Shown piece after piece: positions 1 to 7,201 of a stretch of 12,690 bases of DNA. Where the stretch lies: NCBI GenBank assembly GCA_934876235.1, contig CAKXKM010000056.1, positions 1 through 12,690 of the forward strand, written 5' to 3'. Source of the DNA: Collinsella sp. AF02-46-1. Lineage in GTDB: Bacteria; Actinomycetota; Coriobacteriia; Coriobacteriales; Coriobacteriaceae. The notes under the pieces were generated by a model. The model did not search any database, was not told where the DNA came from, and saw only the letters and a program-made list of their open reading frames with translations. The stretch's first letter is position 1; each line of letters begins with the position of its first letter. Position numbers and translations under genes: made by a program.

Positions 1-552
1 GAGCAGCACCGCCACGCGAGGGTGGAGCTCGGTGGTCGAAGCAATCTGATAGCTCGAGAGCTCAGCCACAAACCACTCGTTGTGGGCTCGGCCGTCAATC
101 TCGTTGATAGGCGGCTCGCCGATGTTGCCGACAGCTACACTGGCCTCACCGGAAGCCTTGAGCAGATAATCGGTCAGCGACGTGGTGGTCGTCTTGCCGT
201 TGGTGCCCGTGATGGCAATCCAGTTATCGGGCGACAGGCGATAGGCAAACTCGGGCTCACCCATAATCTGGGCGGCATGCTCGCGCCCGGCCTTAAAGAA
301 GCCCGAGAACTCCGAGATGCCCGGGCACGTCACGCATACGTCATAGGCGCCCTCGACCTGTTCGGTCCCATAGACAAACGACGCACCGGCAGCCTCGAGC
401 GCACGCGTGGCGTCATTGGGCTCAGAGGTGCCGCCGCCATACACGGTAACGGCGCTTACGCGCTCTGGATGTGCCAGCGCCCAGCGGGCGACATCGAGAC
501 CGGATTTGCCCTGACCCAAAACGAGCAGGCTAAAGACATCAGCAAGAGGCAT
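1..552 (-). CDS. murD: MurD, UDP-N-acetylmuramoyl-L-alanine--D-glutamate ligase (5' part only)
   Basis: Cytoplasmic Mur ligase that adds D-glutamate to UDP-MurNAc-L-Ala using ATP. Only the first 184 codons are in the window; the frame is open to base 1 and the central and C-terminal domains lie beyond the left edge. My translation starts MPLADVFSLLVLGQGKSG, an N-terminal nucleotide-fold glycine motif (VLGQGKSG, about residues 11-18). CPGIS (76-80) stands where MurD usually has SPGI. The ATP-binding P-loop GTNGKTTTT is at 116-124, GNIGEP at 142-147, and the Mur-ligase LSSYQ motif at 165-169. The ATG at 552 lies 9 nt after the mraY stop, which fits translational coupling; the ribosome-binding site is weak (GGGA well upstream). 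It follows murF and mraY in the usual dcw order. MurC, MurE and MurF share the P-loop, but the LSSYQ and GNIGEP motifs and the position favour MurD. Confidence 0.95.
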   Translation of the reverse strand, partial: MPLADVFSLLVLGQGKSGLDVARWALAHPERVSAVTVYGGGTSEPNDATRALEAAGASFVYGTEQVEGAYDVCVTCPGISEFSGFFKAGREHAAQIMGEPEFAYRLSPDNWIAITGTNGKTTTTSLTDYLLKASGEASVAVGNIGEPPINEIDGRAHNEWFVAELSSYQIASTTELHPRVAVLL

Positions 553-561
553 GAAAGACCA

Positions 562-1581
562 CTATCCCAACTGGAAGAACAGGGCAAGGCCAACGGCACC
601 AAATGCCGCAGCGATAATCCAAAAACGGATGACGACCTTGGTCTCGGCCCAACCCTTCTTTTCGAAATGATGATGGATGGGCGCCATAAGGAAGACGCGC
701 TTGTGCGTAAAGTGGAAGTAGACAACCTGAATCATGACCGACAGGGTCTCAACGATAAACAGGCCACCGATGATGAGGGAGACGACCTCGGTGTTAGTCA
801 TGATGGACGTACAGGCAAACGCGGCACCCAGAGCAAGCGAGCCGGTATCACCCATAAAGATGCTCGCCGGATAGCAGTTGAACCACAGAAAGCCCAGGCA
901 GGCACCGGCACACGCGGTGCAGAAGATGGACAGGTTCACGTCTCCGTGCAAAAACGCCATAGCAGCCATGGCGAGCATGGCGATCATGGAGGTGCCGCCA
1001 GCAAGACCGTCAAGGCCATCGGTCAAGTTCACGGCATTAGAAAGACCGGCAATCATCAGCCAGCAAAAGACAATATAGAGCCACGGGAACGAATAGCCGC
1101 AGATGGTAGTCGAAAGCACGCCAAGGTCAATCGTCAACCCACCGGGAAAACGAATCTCGGGGGCGACGCCGCACCAGTTGACGGCAAGCACCGTAAAGGT
1201 GACACAGATAATGGTTAGGCCGATCATCTTGGCATGAGGCGTCAGACCGAGCGAGCGCCCATGCGTAACGGAGGTCAGGTCGTCGATCAGGCCCAGCACA
1301 CCGGTCGCCAGCGTGGCGAGCAGCACGAACACGAGCTCGGTGGTGAGCTTTCCCATCAGCAGGCAGGTCAGCGAGATCGCGACGAGGATGACAACACCAC
1401 CCATGGTGGGCGTTCCCTGCTTAACCAAATGACGCTTGGGGCCGTCGGCACGAACCTGCTGGCCGATACCCTCGACCTTGAGCAGCTTAATCCACCACGG
1501 CATGAGCAGCAGCGCAATGGCTGCGGCGATGCCAAGCCCCAAAAAAGCCTGATACGTTGGATACGAGGGATTGCCGAACAT
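562..1581 (-). CDS. mraY: MraY, phospho-N-acetylmuramoyl-pentapeptide transferase
   Basis: Integral membrane enzyme that transfers phospho-MurNAc-pentapeptide from UDP to undecaprenyl phosphate, making lipid I. The 339-residue protein is of normal length for the family and largely hydrophobic, with around ten membrane segments. Visible family motifs are KRHLVKQGTPTMGG (49-62), the Mg-binding aspartate pair in GLIDD (D100, D101), NAVNLTDGLDGLAGG (182-196), FMGDTGS (242-248, with the third catalytic Asp at 245) and MAPIHHHFE (299-307) with the HHH triad. All expected active-site residues are present. The ATG is 3 nt after the murF stop and has an AAGGTG-type ribosome-binding site inside the end of murF. 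It sits between murF and murD, as in most dcw clusters, and is presumably cotranscribed with them. Confidence 0.98.
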   Translation of the reverse strand: MFGNPSYPTYQAFLGLGIAAAIALLLMPWWIKLLKVEGIGQQVRADGPKRHLVKQGTPTMGGVVILVAISLTCLLMGKLTTELVFVLLATLATGVLGLIDDLTSVTHGRSLGLTPHAKMIGLTIICVTFTVLAVNWCGVAPEIRFPGGLTIDLGVLSTTICGYSFPWLYIVFCWLMIAGLSNAVNLTDGLDGLAGGTSMIAMLAMAAMAFLHGDVNLSIFCTACAGACLGFLWFNCYPASIFMGDTGSLALGAAFACTSIMTNTEVVSLIIGGLFIVETLSVMIQVVYFHFTHKRVFLMAPIHHHFEKKGWAETKVVIRFWIIAAAFGAVGLALFFQLG

Positions 1582-1584
1582 GGG

Positions 1585-3009
1585 CTAGCACACACCTTCC
1601 ACAAAGCGGTCGAGCTCAACAAAGCGGGAACCCTTGACCAGTACAACATCATGTTTTTCAAGCGCGCCGCCCATGCGGTCGAGCACCTGCTGATAATCGG
1701 AGAACACCTGGATGCGGTCCTCGTCCATGCCCATCATGCGCGCGGCATCGGCCATAAGCTGGGCCAGCTCACCACCCACGCACGCCAGCATGTCGAGCTT
1801 CTTGGCGGCGGCATAGGCGCCCACGAGCTCATGCATGCGAGAAGCCTCATCGCCCATCTCGCCCATCTCGCCCAGGATCGCCATGCGAGACCCCGTGCAT
1901 GAAAGCAAGCACAGCAGATCGAGGCCGGCTGCCATCGATTCGGCGCTGGCGTTATAGGAATCGTCGATGATGCGTGCACCGCTCTTGGCGCGCTTGATCT
2001 CCTGGCGGTGCCCGGTGATCGTAAGACCCCTAAAGGCAGCATCGATCTGCTCGGGCGTCACGCCCAGGCGATAGGCAACCGCGGCGGCCTTAACGGCATT
2101 AGGAACGGACTGCACGCCAGGGATGGCAAGCATGGTATCGATTGTCTCGCCCTGACCAAAATCGAGCGTAAAGACCGGACGGCCCTCGTCATCAACGCGA
2201 ACGTCGCGGGCGCGGACCTCATCATCGTCAGAGACACCGGCCAGCATCACGTCGATACCAGCAGGCTGGGCGAACGTATCGCGAATGAACGGCGTAAAAT
2301 CGTCCTCGCCGCCCAAAACCAGCAGCGGCAAATAGTCGCCGGCGGCGCACATGCCCTGGACAATCTCGGCCTTAGCGCGGGCGATGTTCTCGCGGCTGCC
2401 CAAAATGCCGATATGAGAGGTGCCGATCTTGCTCACGATGGCAAGGTTGGGATTGGCGGACTGGGACAGGCGCTCGATCTCGTGGAAATGGTTCATGCCC
2501 ATCTCGAGCACCAGGACCTCGGTATCGGCCGGAGCGGAAAGCACCGTGAGCGGCATGCCGATCAGGTTATTGAAATTGCCCTTGGTGGCCCAGACACGAT
2601 AGCGCTTGGCGAGCACAGCGGCGAGAACGTCCTTGGTCGTCGTCTTGCCGATGGAACCGGTAATGCCAACGACCAGGCAGCCAAGCTCCAGGCGATACGC
2701 GTGCGCCAAACGCAGCAGAAACTCCTCGGGATCATCGGTCAGCAAGATGGCACAGCCCTTGTCCTGCGCCAGCGAGACCAGCTCGGCCTCGGGCTCACGC
2801 GTCATCACGACGGCGCCGGCACCCGACTGGACGGCACGGGAAGCAAAATCATTGCCGTCGACGTTTTCACCGGGAAAGGCGACGAAAATCGTCCCTTCCT
2901 CGACCTGGCGCGAGTCGATAACGCACCCGCGGCATACCCGATCGACTTCTCCCGTCACGGTTCGGGCCCCTGTTGCGGCCGCGAGGTTGTTGACGGCGAT
3001 CTCTATCAT
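1585..3009 (-). CDS. murF: MurF, UDP-N-acetylmuramoyl-tripeptide--D-alanyl-D-alanine ligase
   Basis: Cytoplasmic ATP-dependent ligase that adds D-Ala-D-Ala to UDP-MurNAc-tripeptide, the last soluble precursor step. The 474 residues show the three Mur-ligase domains. The N-terminal UDP-substrate domain has DSR at 32-34. The central ATPase domain has the P-loop GITGSIGKTTTKD at 115-127, KGNFNN at 143-148 and EMGM at 169-172. The C-terminal domain has DDSYNA (349-354), ILGEMGEMGDEA (378-389) and VKGSR (458-462). The P-loop reads GSIGKT where many MurF proteins read GSNGKT; the lysine and threonines are kept. The ATG at 3009 has a GGGGAG ribosome-binding site at 3015-3020. Upstream is a 128-bp gap after ftsI where murE is normally found; downstream mraY follows after 3 nt. 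MurE was considered, but DDSYNA, KGNFNN and EMGM fit MurF. Confidence 0.97.
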   Translation of the reverse strand: MIEIAVNNLAAATGARTVTGEVDRVCRGCVIDSRQVEEGTIFVAFPGENVDGNDFASRAVQSGAGAVVMTREPEAELVSLAQDKGCAILLTDDPEEFLLRLAHAYRLELGCLVVGITGSIGKTTTKDVLAAVLAKRYRVWATKGNFNNLIGMPLTVLSAPADTEVLVLEMGMNHFHEIERLSQSANPNLAIVSKIGTSHIGILGSRENIARAKAEIVQGMCAAGDYLPLLVLGGEDDFTPFIRDTFAQPAGIDVMLAGVSDDDEVRARDVRVDDEGRPVFTLDFGQGETIDTMLAIPGVQSVPNAVKAAAVAYRLGVTPEQIDAAFRGLTITGHRQEIKRAKSGARIIDDSYNASAESMAAGLDLLCLLSCTGSRMAILGEMGEMGDEASRMHELVGAYAAAKKLDMLACVGGELAQLMADAARMMGMDEDRIQVFSDYQQVLDRMGGALEKHDVVLVKGSRFVELDRFVEGVC

Positions 3010-3014
3010 TGCAG

Positions 3015-3053
3015 CTCCCCTGTAAACCTAAATAATGCTATCGGCGTATTGTA
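3015..3053 (-). promoter_or_regulatory. Possible weak internal promoter and RBS ahead of murF
   Basis: Reading the minus strand in the 128-bp ftsI-murF gap, a TACAAT hexamer (one mismatch from TATAAT) lies at 3053-3048, and the GGGGAG ribosome-binding site of murF lies at 3020-3015. No good TTGACA-like -35 box sits 16-18 bp upstream, so promoter activity is only a suggestion. No terminator is visible in the gap, so read-through from ftsI into murF is expected in any case. Confidence 0.25.
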
Positions 3054-3137
3054 TCCCAGCGCCGCGCATGCGTGGTGCAGGGCATGTGAACACCCCTCAT
3101 ATGGGACAACAAACCACGCCCCAAAGATTGTAACCCC

Positions 3138-5003
3138 CTACTTCGTGTGTGGGATACCCAGCACGTCGAGCGCGTTGGCCATAATGGACTGGAACGGCAC
3201 CGCAGCGGCATCTGAGCCGCTCGGCGTTCCGTCGAGCGTGATATAGCACAGCACCTTGGGCGATTGTGCCGGTGCAAAGCCCATAAAGGACGACATGTAG
3301 TTCTCCTTGAGGTAGCCGCCGTTCTCGTCGGCACGTTCGGCCGTACCGGTCTTACCCGCCACGTCATAGCCGTCAACCGCGCCGCCAACGCCCGTTCCCT
3401 CCGACACGACCGTCTGCATGCACGATGTCACCTGGGATGCGGCGTCCTCCGAAATCGCGCGCTCGCCTTCGCCCCAGTCCTTCTCGTCGCCTTTGCTTGA
3501 CTTATAGAAGTGCGGGGTCATCATCACGCCGCCGTTGGCGATGCCGCCCACGGCACGTGCGATCTCAATCGGCGAGACAGACAGCGCCTGTCCAAAGCTC
3601 ATCGAGCCCAGCGTGGCGCCGTCATACTGGTCACGCTCCTTGACGATGCCCAGGCTCTCGCCCGGAAAATCGACACCAGAGCTGTGACCGATGCCCCACT
3701 TGTCCACATAGGCGGCAAAGTCGTCGGCACCGATCTTGCGCCCCACCAGGACAAATCCCACGTTGGACGAACGGCGCATCATCTCGCGCACATCCATGGT
3801 CATGGCGTAGTCGCGCTTGTCGGCATCGGTGACGGTATCGTCGCCCACCTTGATGCTCGCCGGCACCTCAAACGACGTACTCGACCGCACGACACCCAAG
3901 TCGAAGCCGGCGCCCGCCACGAGCGTCTTAAAGACCGAGCCGGGCTCGTAGGCGTCGGTGACCAGGCGCAGGTTCATATCCTCGGTCTTGGCGTTTTCCA
4001 AATTGGTCTGGTCGTAGGTCGGATACGAGCAGGCTGCCAAGATCTCGCCTGTCGTAGGATCGGTGACCAGCGCCGAGCCGTTCTTGGCCTTTGTCTTCTC
4101 GACAGCCTCTGCCAGGGCATCCTCGGCCGCACGCTGGATATTGACGTCGAGCGTCGTCACGAGATCAACGCCGTCGACCGCAGCCACCTTTTTATAGGCA
4201 CCGCCCGCGATATAGCTGCCGTCCCTCGCGCGCTCGCGTACGAGAGAACCGTTCGTGCCGGTCAGAAGCTTGTTGTATTGCTTTTCGAGACCCGTCAAGC
4301 CGTCGTTGTCTACATTCACTACACCCAGCACCTGCGATGCCAGATTGCCGTATGGATATACGCGCTTCATGGCCTGCTCAAAAAGCACGCCGGGCAGGTT
4401 CTTCTTCTCCAGCGCCGCAGCGTCGTCTTCGTCCACCTGGCGCTTGATATACACCCAGGTTCCATCGGACTCAACGAGCTTGCGGCAGGTCTTTTTATCG
4501 ATTCCAGTTGCCTTGACCAGCGCCGACACCGTCTTGTCAACATCCTCGACAAGCTGGGGGTTCACGGCGATGTTGCGACATTCGACCGACGACGCCAGCA
4601 CGTTACCGTTGCGGTCGTAGATGGTGCCACGTTTGGCATAGAGGGTCTGCGCAAGCAGGCGGCGCGCATCGGCACGCTCGCGCAGTTTATCGGCTTCGAC
4701 AATTTGATAGCCGGCAAGGCGAAAGACGCCCAAGCCCAAGCCAAGCCCAATGAGGCCCATGACGGCTTTGCGGCGAGGCAGAGGCGTGCCTGTGAGCCAT
4801 TCGGTCGACGAACTCTTGCGCGACCTGGTGTTATGCACTTGAGGGCCGCCCGAGCCGCGAAGTCGCGACGCCGGGTCGTTGCCACGGGACTGCCCGGCGT
4901 TGTAAGATTGCCGACCCGTTCCTTGATAACCAGAACGTCCCCGCGACGAGGGACGTCCAGAACCGCGGCCCCCATCGGAACTGCGGCGATAGTCATTTGT
5001 CAT
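3138..5003 (-). CDS. ftsI: FtsI-type class B penicillin-binding protein (septal transpeptidase)
   Basis: Membrane-anchored D,D-transpeptidase that cross-links peptidoglycan, in this position the division-specific PBP. The 621-residue protein has a cytoplasmic N-terminal tail of about 75 residues rich in Arg, Gly and Ser, then one membrane anchor (about 80-101). The class B N-terminal dimerisation region begins with RGTIYDR (125-131). The transpeptidase domain has the active-site serine motif SVFK (S356-K359), SSN (412-414) and KTGTAE (551-556), so all three catalytic motifs are intact. The chain ends soon after the domain, with no PASTA repeats. It follows the ftsL-like gene by 17 nt and has only a weak ribosome-binding site (GGTAGCTGAG region). 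An elongation PBP2 is the alternative, but the dcw position next to rsmH and ftsL argues for FtsI. Confidence 0.95.
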   Translation of the reverse strand: MTNDYRRSSDGGRGSGRPSSRGRSGYQGTGRQSYNAGQSRGNDPASRLRGSGGPQVHNTRSRKSSSTEWLTGTPLPRRKAVMGLIGLGLGLGVFRLAGYQIVEADKLRERADARRLLAQTLYAKRGTIYDRNGNVLASSVECRNIAVNPQLVEDVDKTVSALVKATGIDKKTCRKLVESDGTWVYIKRQVDEDDAAALEKKNLPGVLFEQAMKRVYPYGNLASQVLGVVNVDNDGLTGLEKQYNKLLTGTNGSLVRERARDGSYIAGGAYKKVAAVDGVDLVTTLDVNIQRAAEDALAEAVEKTKAKNGSALVTDPTTGEILAACSYPTYDQTNLENAKTEDMNLRLVTDAYEPGSVFKTLVAGAGFDLGVVRSSTSFEVPASIKVGDDTVTDADKRDYAMTMDVREMMRRSSNVGFVLVGRKIGADDFAAYVDKWGIGHSSGVDFPGESLGIVKERDQYDGATLGSMSFGQALSVSPIEIARAVGGIANGGVMMTPHFYKSSKGDEKDWGEGERAISEDAASQVTSCMQTVVSEGTGVGGAVDGYDVAGKTGTAERADENGGYLKENYMSSFMGFAPAQSPKVLCYITLDGTPSGSDAAAVPFQSIMANALDVLGIPHTK

Positions 5004-5020
5004 ACTCAGCTACCGTCTTG

Positions 5021-5491
5021 CTACTGAGCGGTCGCGGTCGCGTTGGCGCCCGCGGCTGCATCCTGCGAAAAGTCAAGTGTAACGCTCTCGCTGGGCTCCA
5101 CCATGCCATAAGCGCCCGCAAGGTCGCGAATGCGCGTGTCGGCGCCATAGACCGAATGCATGACCTCCAGGTCGGAGCTCTCATCGGTCGCTTTTTCGAG
5201 CGTGTTGGTAAGCTCGGCGTTGCTGTTGAGCACCTGGGCCGTAACGCCGGCGAGCGCCACGCGGGCGACGCCGATCGTCATGAAGATAGCCGCAATGATG
5301 CAAAACGTTTTAAGAACGCTCATGAAAACCGGGCTTACCGCCTGGTTTGCCTGACGGCCCGCGCCCGTGTAGACATCAAAGCGCGGCGTGCGCTGCTCAC
5401 GGGGAGCAACGGGGGCCTGCGGCGTCTCACGATAGGCGGGCATGGCGTTCATATCATAGGCGAGTGCTGCGCTTGAAGTGTTGTAGCCCAT
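5021..5491 (-). CDS. ftsL: FtsL-like septum-formation protein
   Basis: Small bitopic membrane protein of 156 residues, expected to act in the FtsL/FtsB/FtsQ subcomplex that activates the septal synthase. It has an N-terminal cytoplasmic tail of about 55 residues rich in Pro, Ala and Arg, one membrane segment (about 57-82), and a likely coiled-coil stretch after it (about 84-112). A segment RIRDLAGAYGMVEP (120-133) resembles the end of the FtsL/DivIC helix (A-x-x-L-G-M-V-x-P pattern). The C-terminal tail is Ala/Gln-rich and low in complexity. The start ATG has a GGGAGG ribosome-binding site at 5501-5506. FtsL proteins diverge greatly, so the assignment rests on topology, the LGMV-like motif and position between rsmH and ftsI. 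A generic DivIC-like protein is the alternative. Confidence 0.8.
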   Translation of the reverse strand: MGYNTSSAALAYDMNAMPAYRETPQAPVAPREQRTPRFDVYTGAGRQANQAVSPVFMSVLKTFCIIAAIFMTIGVARVALAGVTAQVLNSNAELTNTLEKATDESSDLEVMHSVYGADTRIRDLAGAYGMVEPSESVTLDFSQDAAAGANATATAQ

Positions 5492-5581
5492 GATATGCCG
5501 CCTCCCATCCCGAGTACGTTGGTAGTGTGTTTAAGCTTCGTTTATGGTGCGAGCGGGAGGTCCAATATCGCGCGGTCGCGC

Positions 5582-6547
5582 CTACAGACGCTGCGCCACG
5601 CGGATTTTGGCTGATCTCGCCCGAGGGTTGCGCTCAACCTCATCAGGCTGGGCAACCAAGGGTTTGCGGGTGATGACCTTGAGTATCGGCACGTTGCCGC
5701 ACACGCACACCGGAATCTCCGGCGGACACGTGCACCCCTGGCTCATCTCCTTAAAGTGATTCTTTACGATACGGTCCTCAAGCGAGTGATACGAGATGAC
5801 GCAGATACGTCCGCCCGGATTGAGCCACCTGGTGGCGGCATCAAGCCCTCGTTCGAGCACATCGAGCTCGTGATTGACCTCGATGCGAATGGCCTGGAAA
5901 CTTTTCTTGGCCGGGTGTCCGCCATGCCGACGAGCGGCAGCCGGGATACCCGCCTTGATGATCTCGACAAATTGGCCGGTGGTTTCGATCGGTTCTTGCT
6001 CGCGGCGGCGCACGATCTCGCGCGCGATCTGCGAGGCGAACTTCTCTTCGCCGTAGACGCGTAGAATCCGGGCGAGGTCGTGTTCGTTATAGGTGTTGAT
6101 GACCTCAGCTGCGTTTAAGGTGTTATTACCCGGATCCATCCGCATGTCCAATGGGGCGTCCTCGTTATACGAAAAGCCCCTGCCAGGGATATCGAGTTGC
6201 GGTGACGAAACGCCCAAATCGAACAGGAAGCCATCGACCCCGGGCACCTCGGCCGAGCAAAGCAGCTCGTCCAAGTCGCCGAAGTTGCCCTTCAGCAGCT
6301 GGTGCGGAACGCCGGGAACCTCGCGGTCCAGACGGGCGCCAGCGGCCTCGAGGGCCATGTCGTCCTGATCGACGCCGAGCAAAAGGCCCGTCTCCCCCAC
6401 CTGCGCGGCCATCTTTACCGAATGGCCGGCACCGCCAAGGGTGCAATCGCAGACAACGGAGCCGCTCTTTAGCCGCAGCGATTCAAGTACTTCGCCGAGC
6501 ATGACAGGTTCATGCCGATATTCTTGTGTCAAGATCCCACGCTCCAT
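5582..6547 (-). CDS. rsmH: RsmH (MraW), 16S rRNA (cytosine1402-N4)-methyltransferase
   Basis: SAM-dependent methyltransferase that modifies N4 of C1402 in 16S rRNA, near the ribosomal P site. The 321-residue protein is full length. Visible motifs are HEPVMLGEVL (12-21), the SAM-binding DCTLGGAGHS (34-43), FDLGVSSPQLD (109-119), GFSYNEDAPLDMRMD (124-138), FQAIRIEVNHEL (217-228) and SYHSLEDRIVK (252-262). The cysteine pairs CTC (272-274) and CVC (281-283) and a C-terminal NPRARSAKIR (307-316) are also present. The ATG at 6547 is 20 nt after mraZ but its ribosome-binding site is poor. An in-frame TTG at 6532 with GGAG upstream is an alternative start that would remove five residues. A 90-nt gap without an ORF separates it from ftsL. 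Confidence 0.97.
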   Translation of the reverse strand: MERGILTQEYRHEPVMLGEVLESLRLKSGSVVCDCTLGGAGHSVKMAAQVGETGLLLGVDQDDMALEAAGARLDREVPGVPHQLLKGNFGDLDELLCSAEVPGVDGFLFDLGVSSPQLDIPGRGFSYNEDAPLDMRMDPGNNTLNAAEVINTYNEHDLARILRVYGEEKFASQIAREIVRRREQEPIETTGQFVEIIKAGIPAAARRHGGHPAKKSFQAIRIEVNHELDVLERGLDAATRWLNPGGRICVISYHSLEDRIVKNHFKEMSQGCTCPPEIPVCVCGNVPILKVITRKPLVAQPDEVERNPRARSAKIRVAQRL

Positions 6548-6567
6548 CCGTTACCCGTGCCTTGCCC

Positions 6568-7002
6568 TTACGAGAAGAAGAGGTCCAGCAGGGCCTCATC
6601 GTCATCGTCCTCATCGGCCGTAGCGCGGTCCCAAACCTCAAGGTGGTCGTAGTTGCCCACAACCGTGACCTCGCGGTCGAGGTTCGCCTGCTTGCGGAGA
6701 GACTCGGAAAGACCGATACGACCGGCGCTGTCCACGTCCATCGACGTGGTGCGCTTGTTGATCGCCCTCATGAGCTTCTGGTCATTAATGTCACGCGGGT
6801 TAAAACCCTCGTGGCCCTCACGACCCGCGAAGAGTCCTTCGACCCACTTATCGAAGGCCTCGGCAGAGAACACGTACAGAGCATCGACATCCAGGGCTTT
6901 GAACACGCGAACGTGCTCTCCAAGCTCCTCGCGAAGGGGTGCAGGCAGGGACAGACGACCTTTTGCATCGAGATTGCGCTCGTATGCACCAGTCATTCCC
7001 AT
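6568..7002 (-). CDS. mraZ: MraZ, transcriptional regulator of the dcw cluster
   Basis: DNA-binding protein of the AbrB-like swapped-hairpin fold; in Escherichia coli it represses its own dcw operon by binding TGGGN repeats upstream of itself. The 144 residues contain the two tandem MraZ repeats with their signature D-x-x-G-R loops: DAKGR (12-16) in LDAKGRLSLP, and DSAGR (91-95) in MDVDSAGRIGLSE. The C-terminus is acidic (EDDDDEALLD, 131-140) and ends LFFS. The ATG at 7002 has a strong GGGGAGGG ribosome-binding site at 7008-7015 with 5 nt spacing; the next in-frame ATG (6996) would lie too far away. It is the first gene of the cluster, 20 nt before rsmH. Candidate MraZ sites and a strong promoter are found directly upstream, so autoregulation is likely. 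Confidence 0.97.
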   Translation of the reverse strand: MGMTGAYERNLDAKGRLSLPAPLREELGEHVRVFKALDVDALYVFSAEAFDKWVEGLFAGREGHEGFNPRDINDQKLMRAINKRTTSMDVDSAGRIGLSESLRKQANLDREVTVVGNYDHLEVWDRATADEDDDDEALLDLFFS

Positions 7003-7038
7003 GTGCGCCCTCCCCTCGGTTACTCAGATGGCACGTAC

Positions 7039-7055
7039 GCGGGGAACCACCCCGC
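7039..7055. promoter_or_regulatory. Inverted repeat in the mraZ leader (operator or RNA hairpin, copy 2)
   Basis: On the plus strand GCGGGG-AACCA-CCCCGC is a perfect 6-bp inverted repeat with a 5-bp centre, differing from copy 1 by one base in the 13-bp core. It starts 37 bp from copy 1, just downstream of the predicted transcription start. It could be a second operator site, or a small stem-loop in the mRNA leader. Confidence 0.45.
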
Positions 7056-7070
7056 CTGTCGACGTCATTA

Positions 7071-7099
7071 ATAATATGGGGAACCGCCCCATTTTTCAA
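7071..7099 (-). promoter_or_regulatory. Sigma70-type promoter of the mraZ/dcw operon
   Basis: On the minus strand a -35 box TTGAAA (7099-7094) is separated by exactly 17 bp from a -10 box TATTAT (7076-7071). Each hexamer is close to consensus and this is the best promoter in the window. Transcription would begin near 7064, giving a leader of about 60 nt with the mraZ ribosome-binding site near its end. The spacer contains an inverted repeat, and TGGGG boxes lie just upstream of the -35. Confidence 0.78.
7076..7092. promoter_or_regulatory. Inverted repeat in the mraZ promoter spacer (operator candidate, copy 1)
   Basis: On the plus strand ATGGGG-AACCG-CCCCAT is a perfect 6-bp inverted repeat with a 5-bp centre. 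It lies almost wholly between the -35 and -10 boxes, so a bound protein would block RNA polymerase. It shares the 13-bp core GGGGAACC(G/A)CCCC with the copy at 7039-7055. Confidence 0.5.
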
Positions 7100-7106
7100 C
7101 ACCTTT

Positions 7107-7133
7107 CCCCACCCCTTCCCCCACCCCGCCCCA
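7107..7133 (-). promoter_or_regulatory. Candidate MraZ-binding boxes (TGGGG direct repeats)
   Basis: On the minus strand TGGGG occurs at 7133-7129, 7123-7119 and 7111-7107, that is TGGGG-N5-TGGGG-N7-TGGGG. The last box ends 7 bp before the -35 box of the mraZ promoter. The first pair has exactly the 10-bp repeat described for E. coli MraZ sites (TGGGN separated by 5 nt). A fourth TGGGG (7091-7087) falls in the promoter spacer. A similar TGGGG-N5-TGGGG pair lies farther upstream at 7320-7306. Because this strand is very G-rich, part of the match could be composition. Confidence 0.5.
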
Positions 7134-7181
7134 CCACTCCACCCACCATATATTGCAAAACACCCCCAATCATATGTTCGA

Positions 7182-7201
7182 AAACACAATATGTTGTGTT
7201 T
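7182..7201. promoter_or_regulatory. AT-rich palindrome upstream of the dcw promoter
   Basis: AAACACAA-TATG-TTGTGTTT is a perfect 8-bp inverted repeat around a 4-bp centre, about 85 bp upstream of the -35 box of the mraZ promoter. It looks like a dimeric regulator site and stands out as AT-rich in GC-rich DNA. I do not recognise the protein that would bind it. Confidence 0.4.

Noticed and set aside
3056..3083. GC-rich inverted repeat around GCATGC in the ftsI-murF gap as a terminator
   Set aside because: On the transcribed minus strand the stem has mismatches and no T-run follows; murF would otherwise be cut off from the operon.
7167..7180. LexA-box-like sequence (CGAAC-N4-GATTG on the minus strand)
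   Set aside because: Only one half-site matches CGAACN4GTTCG; the second half has two mismatches out of five.
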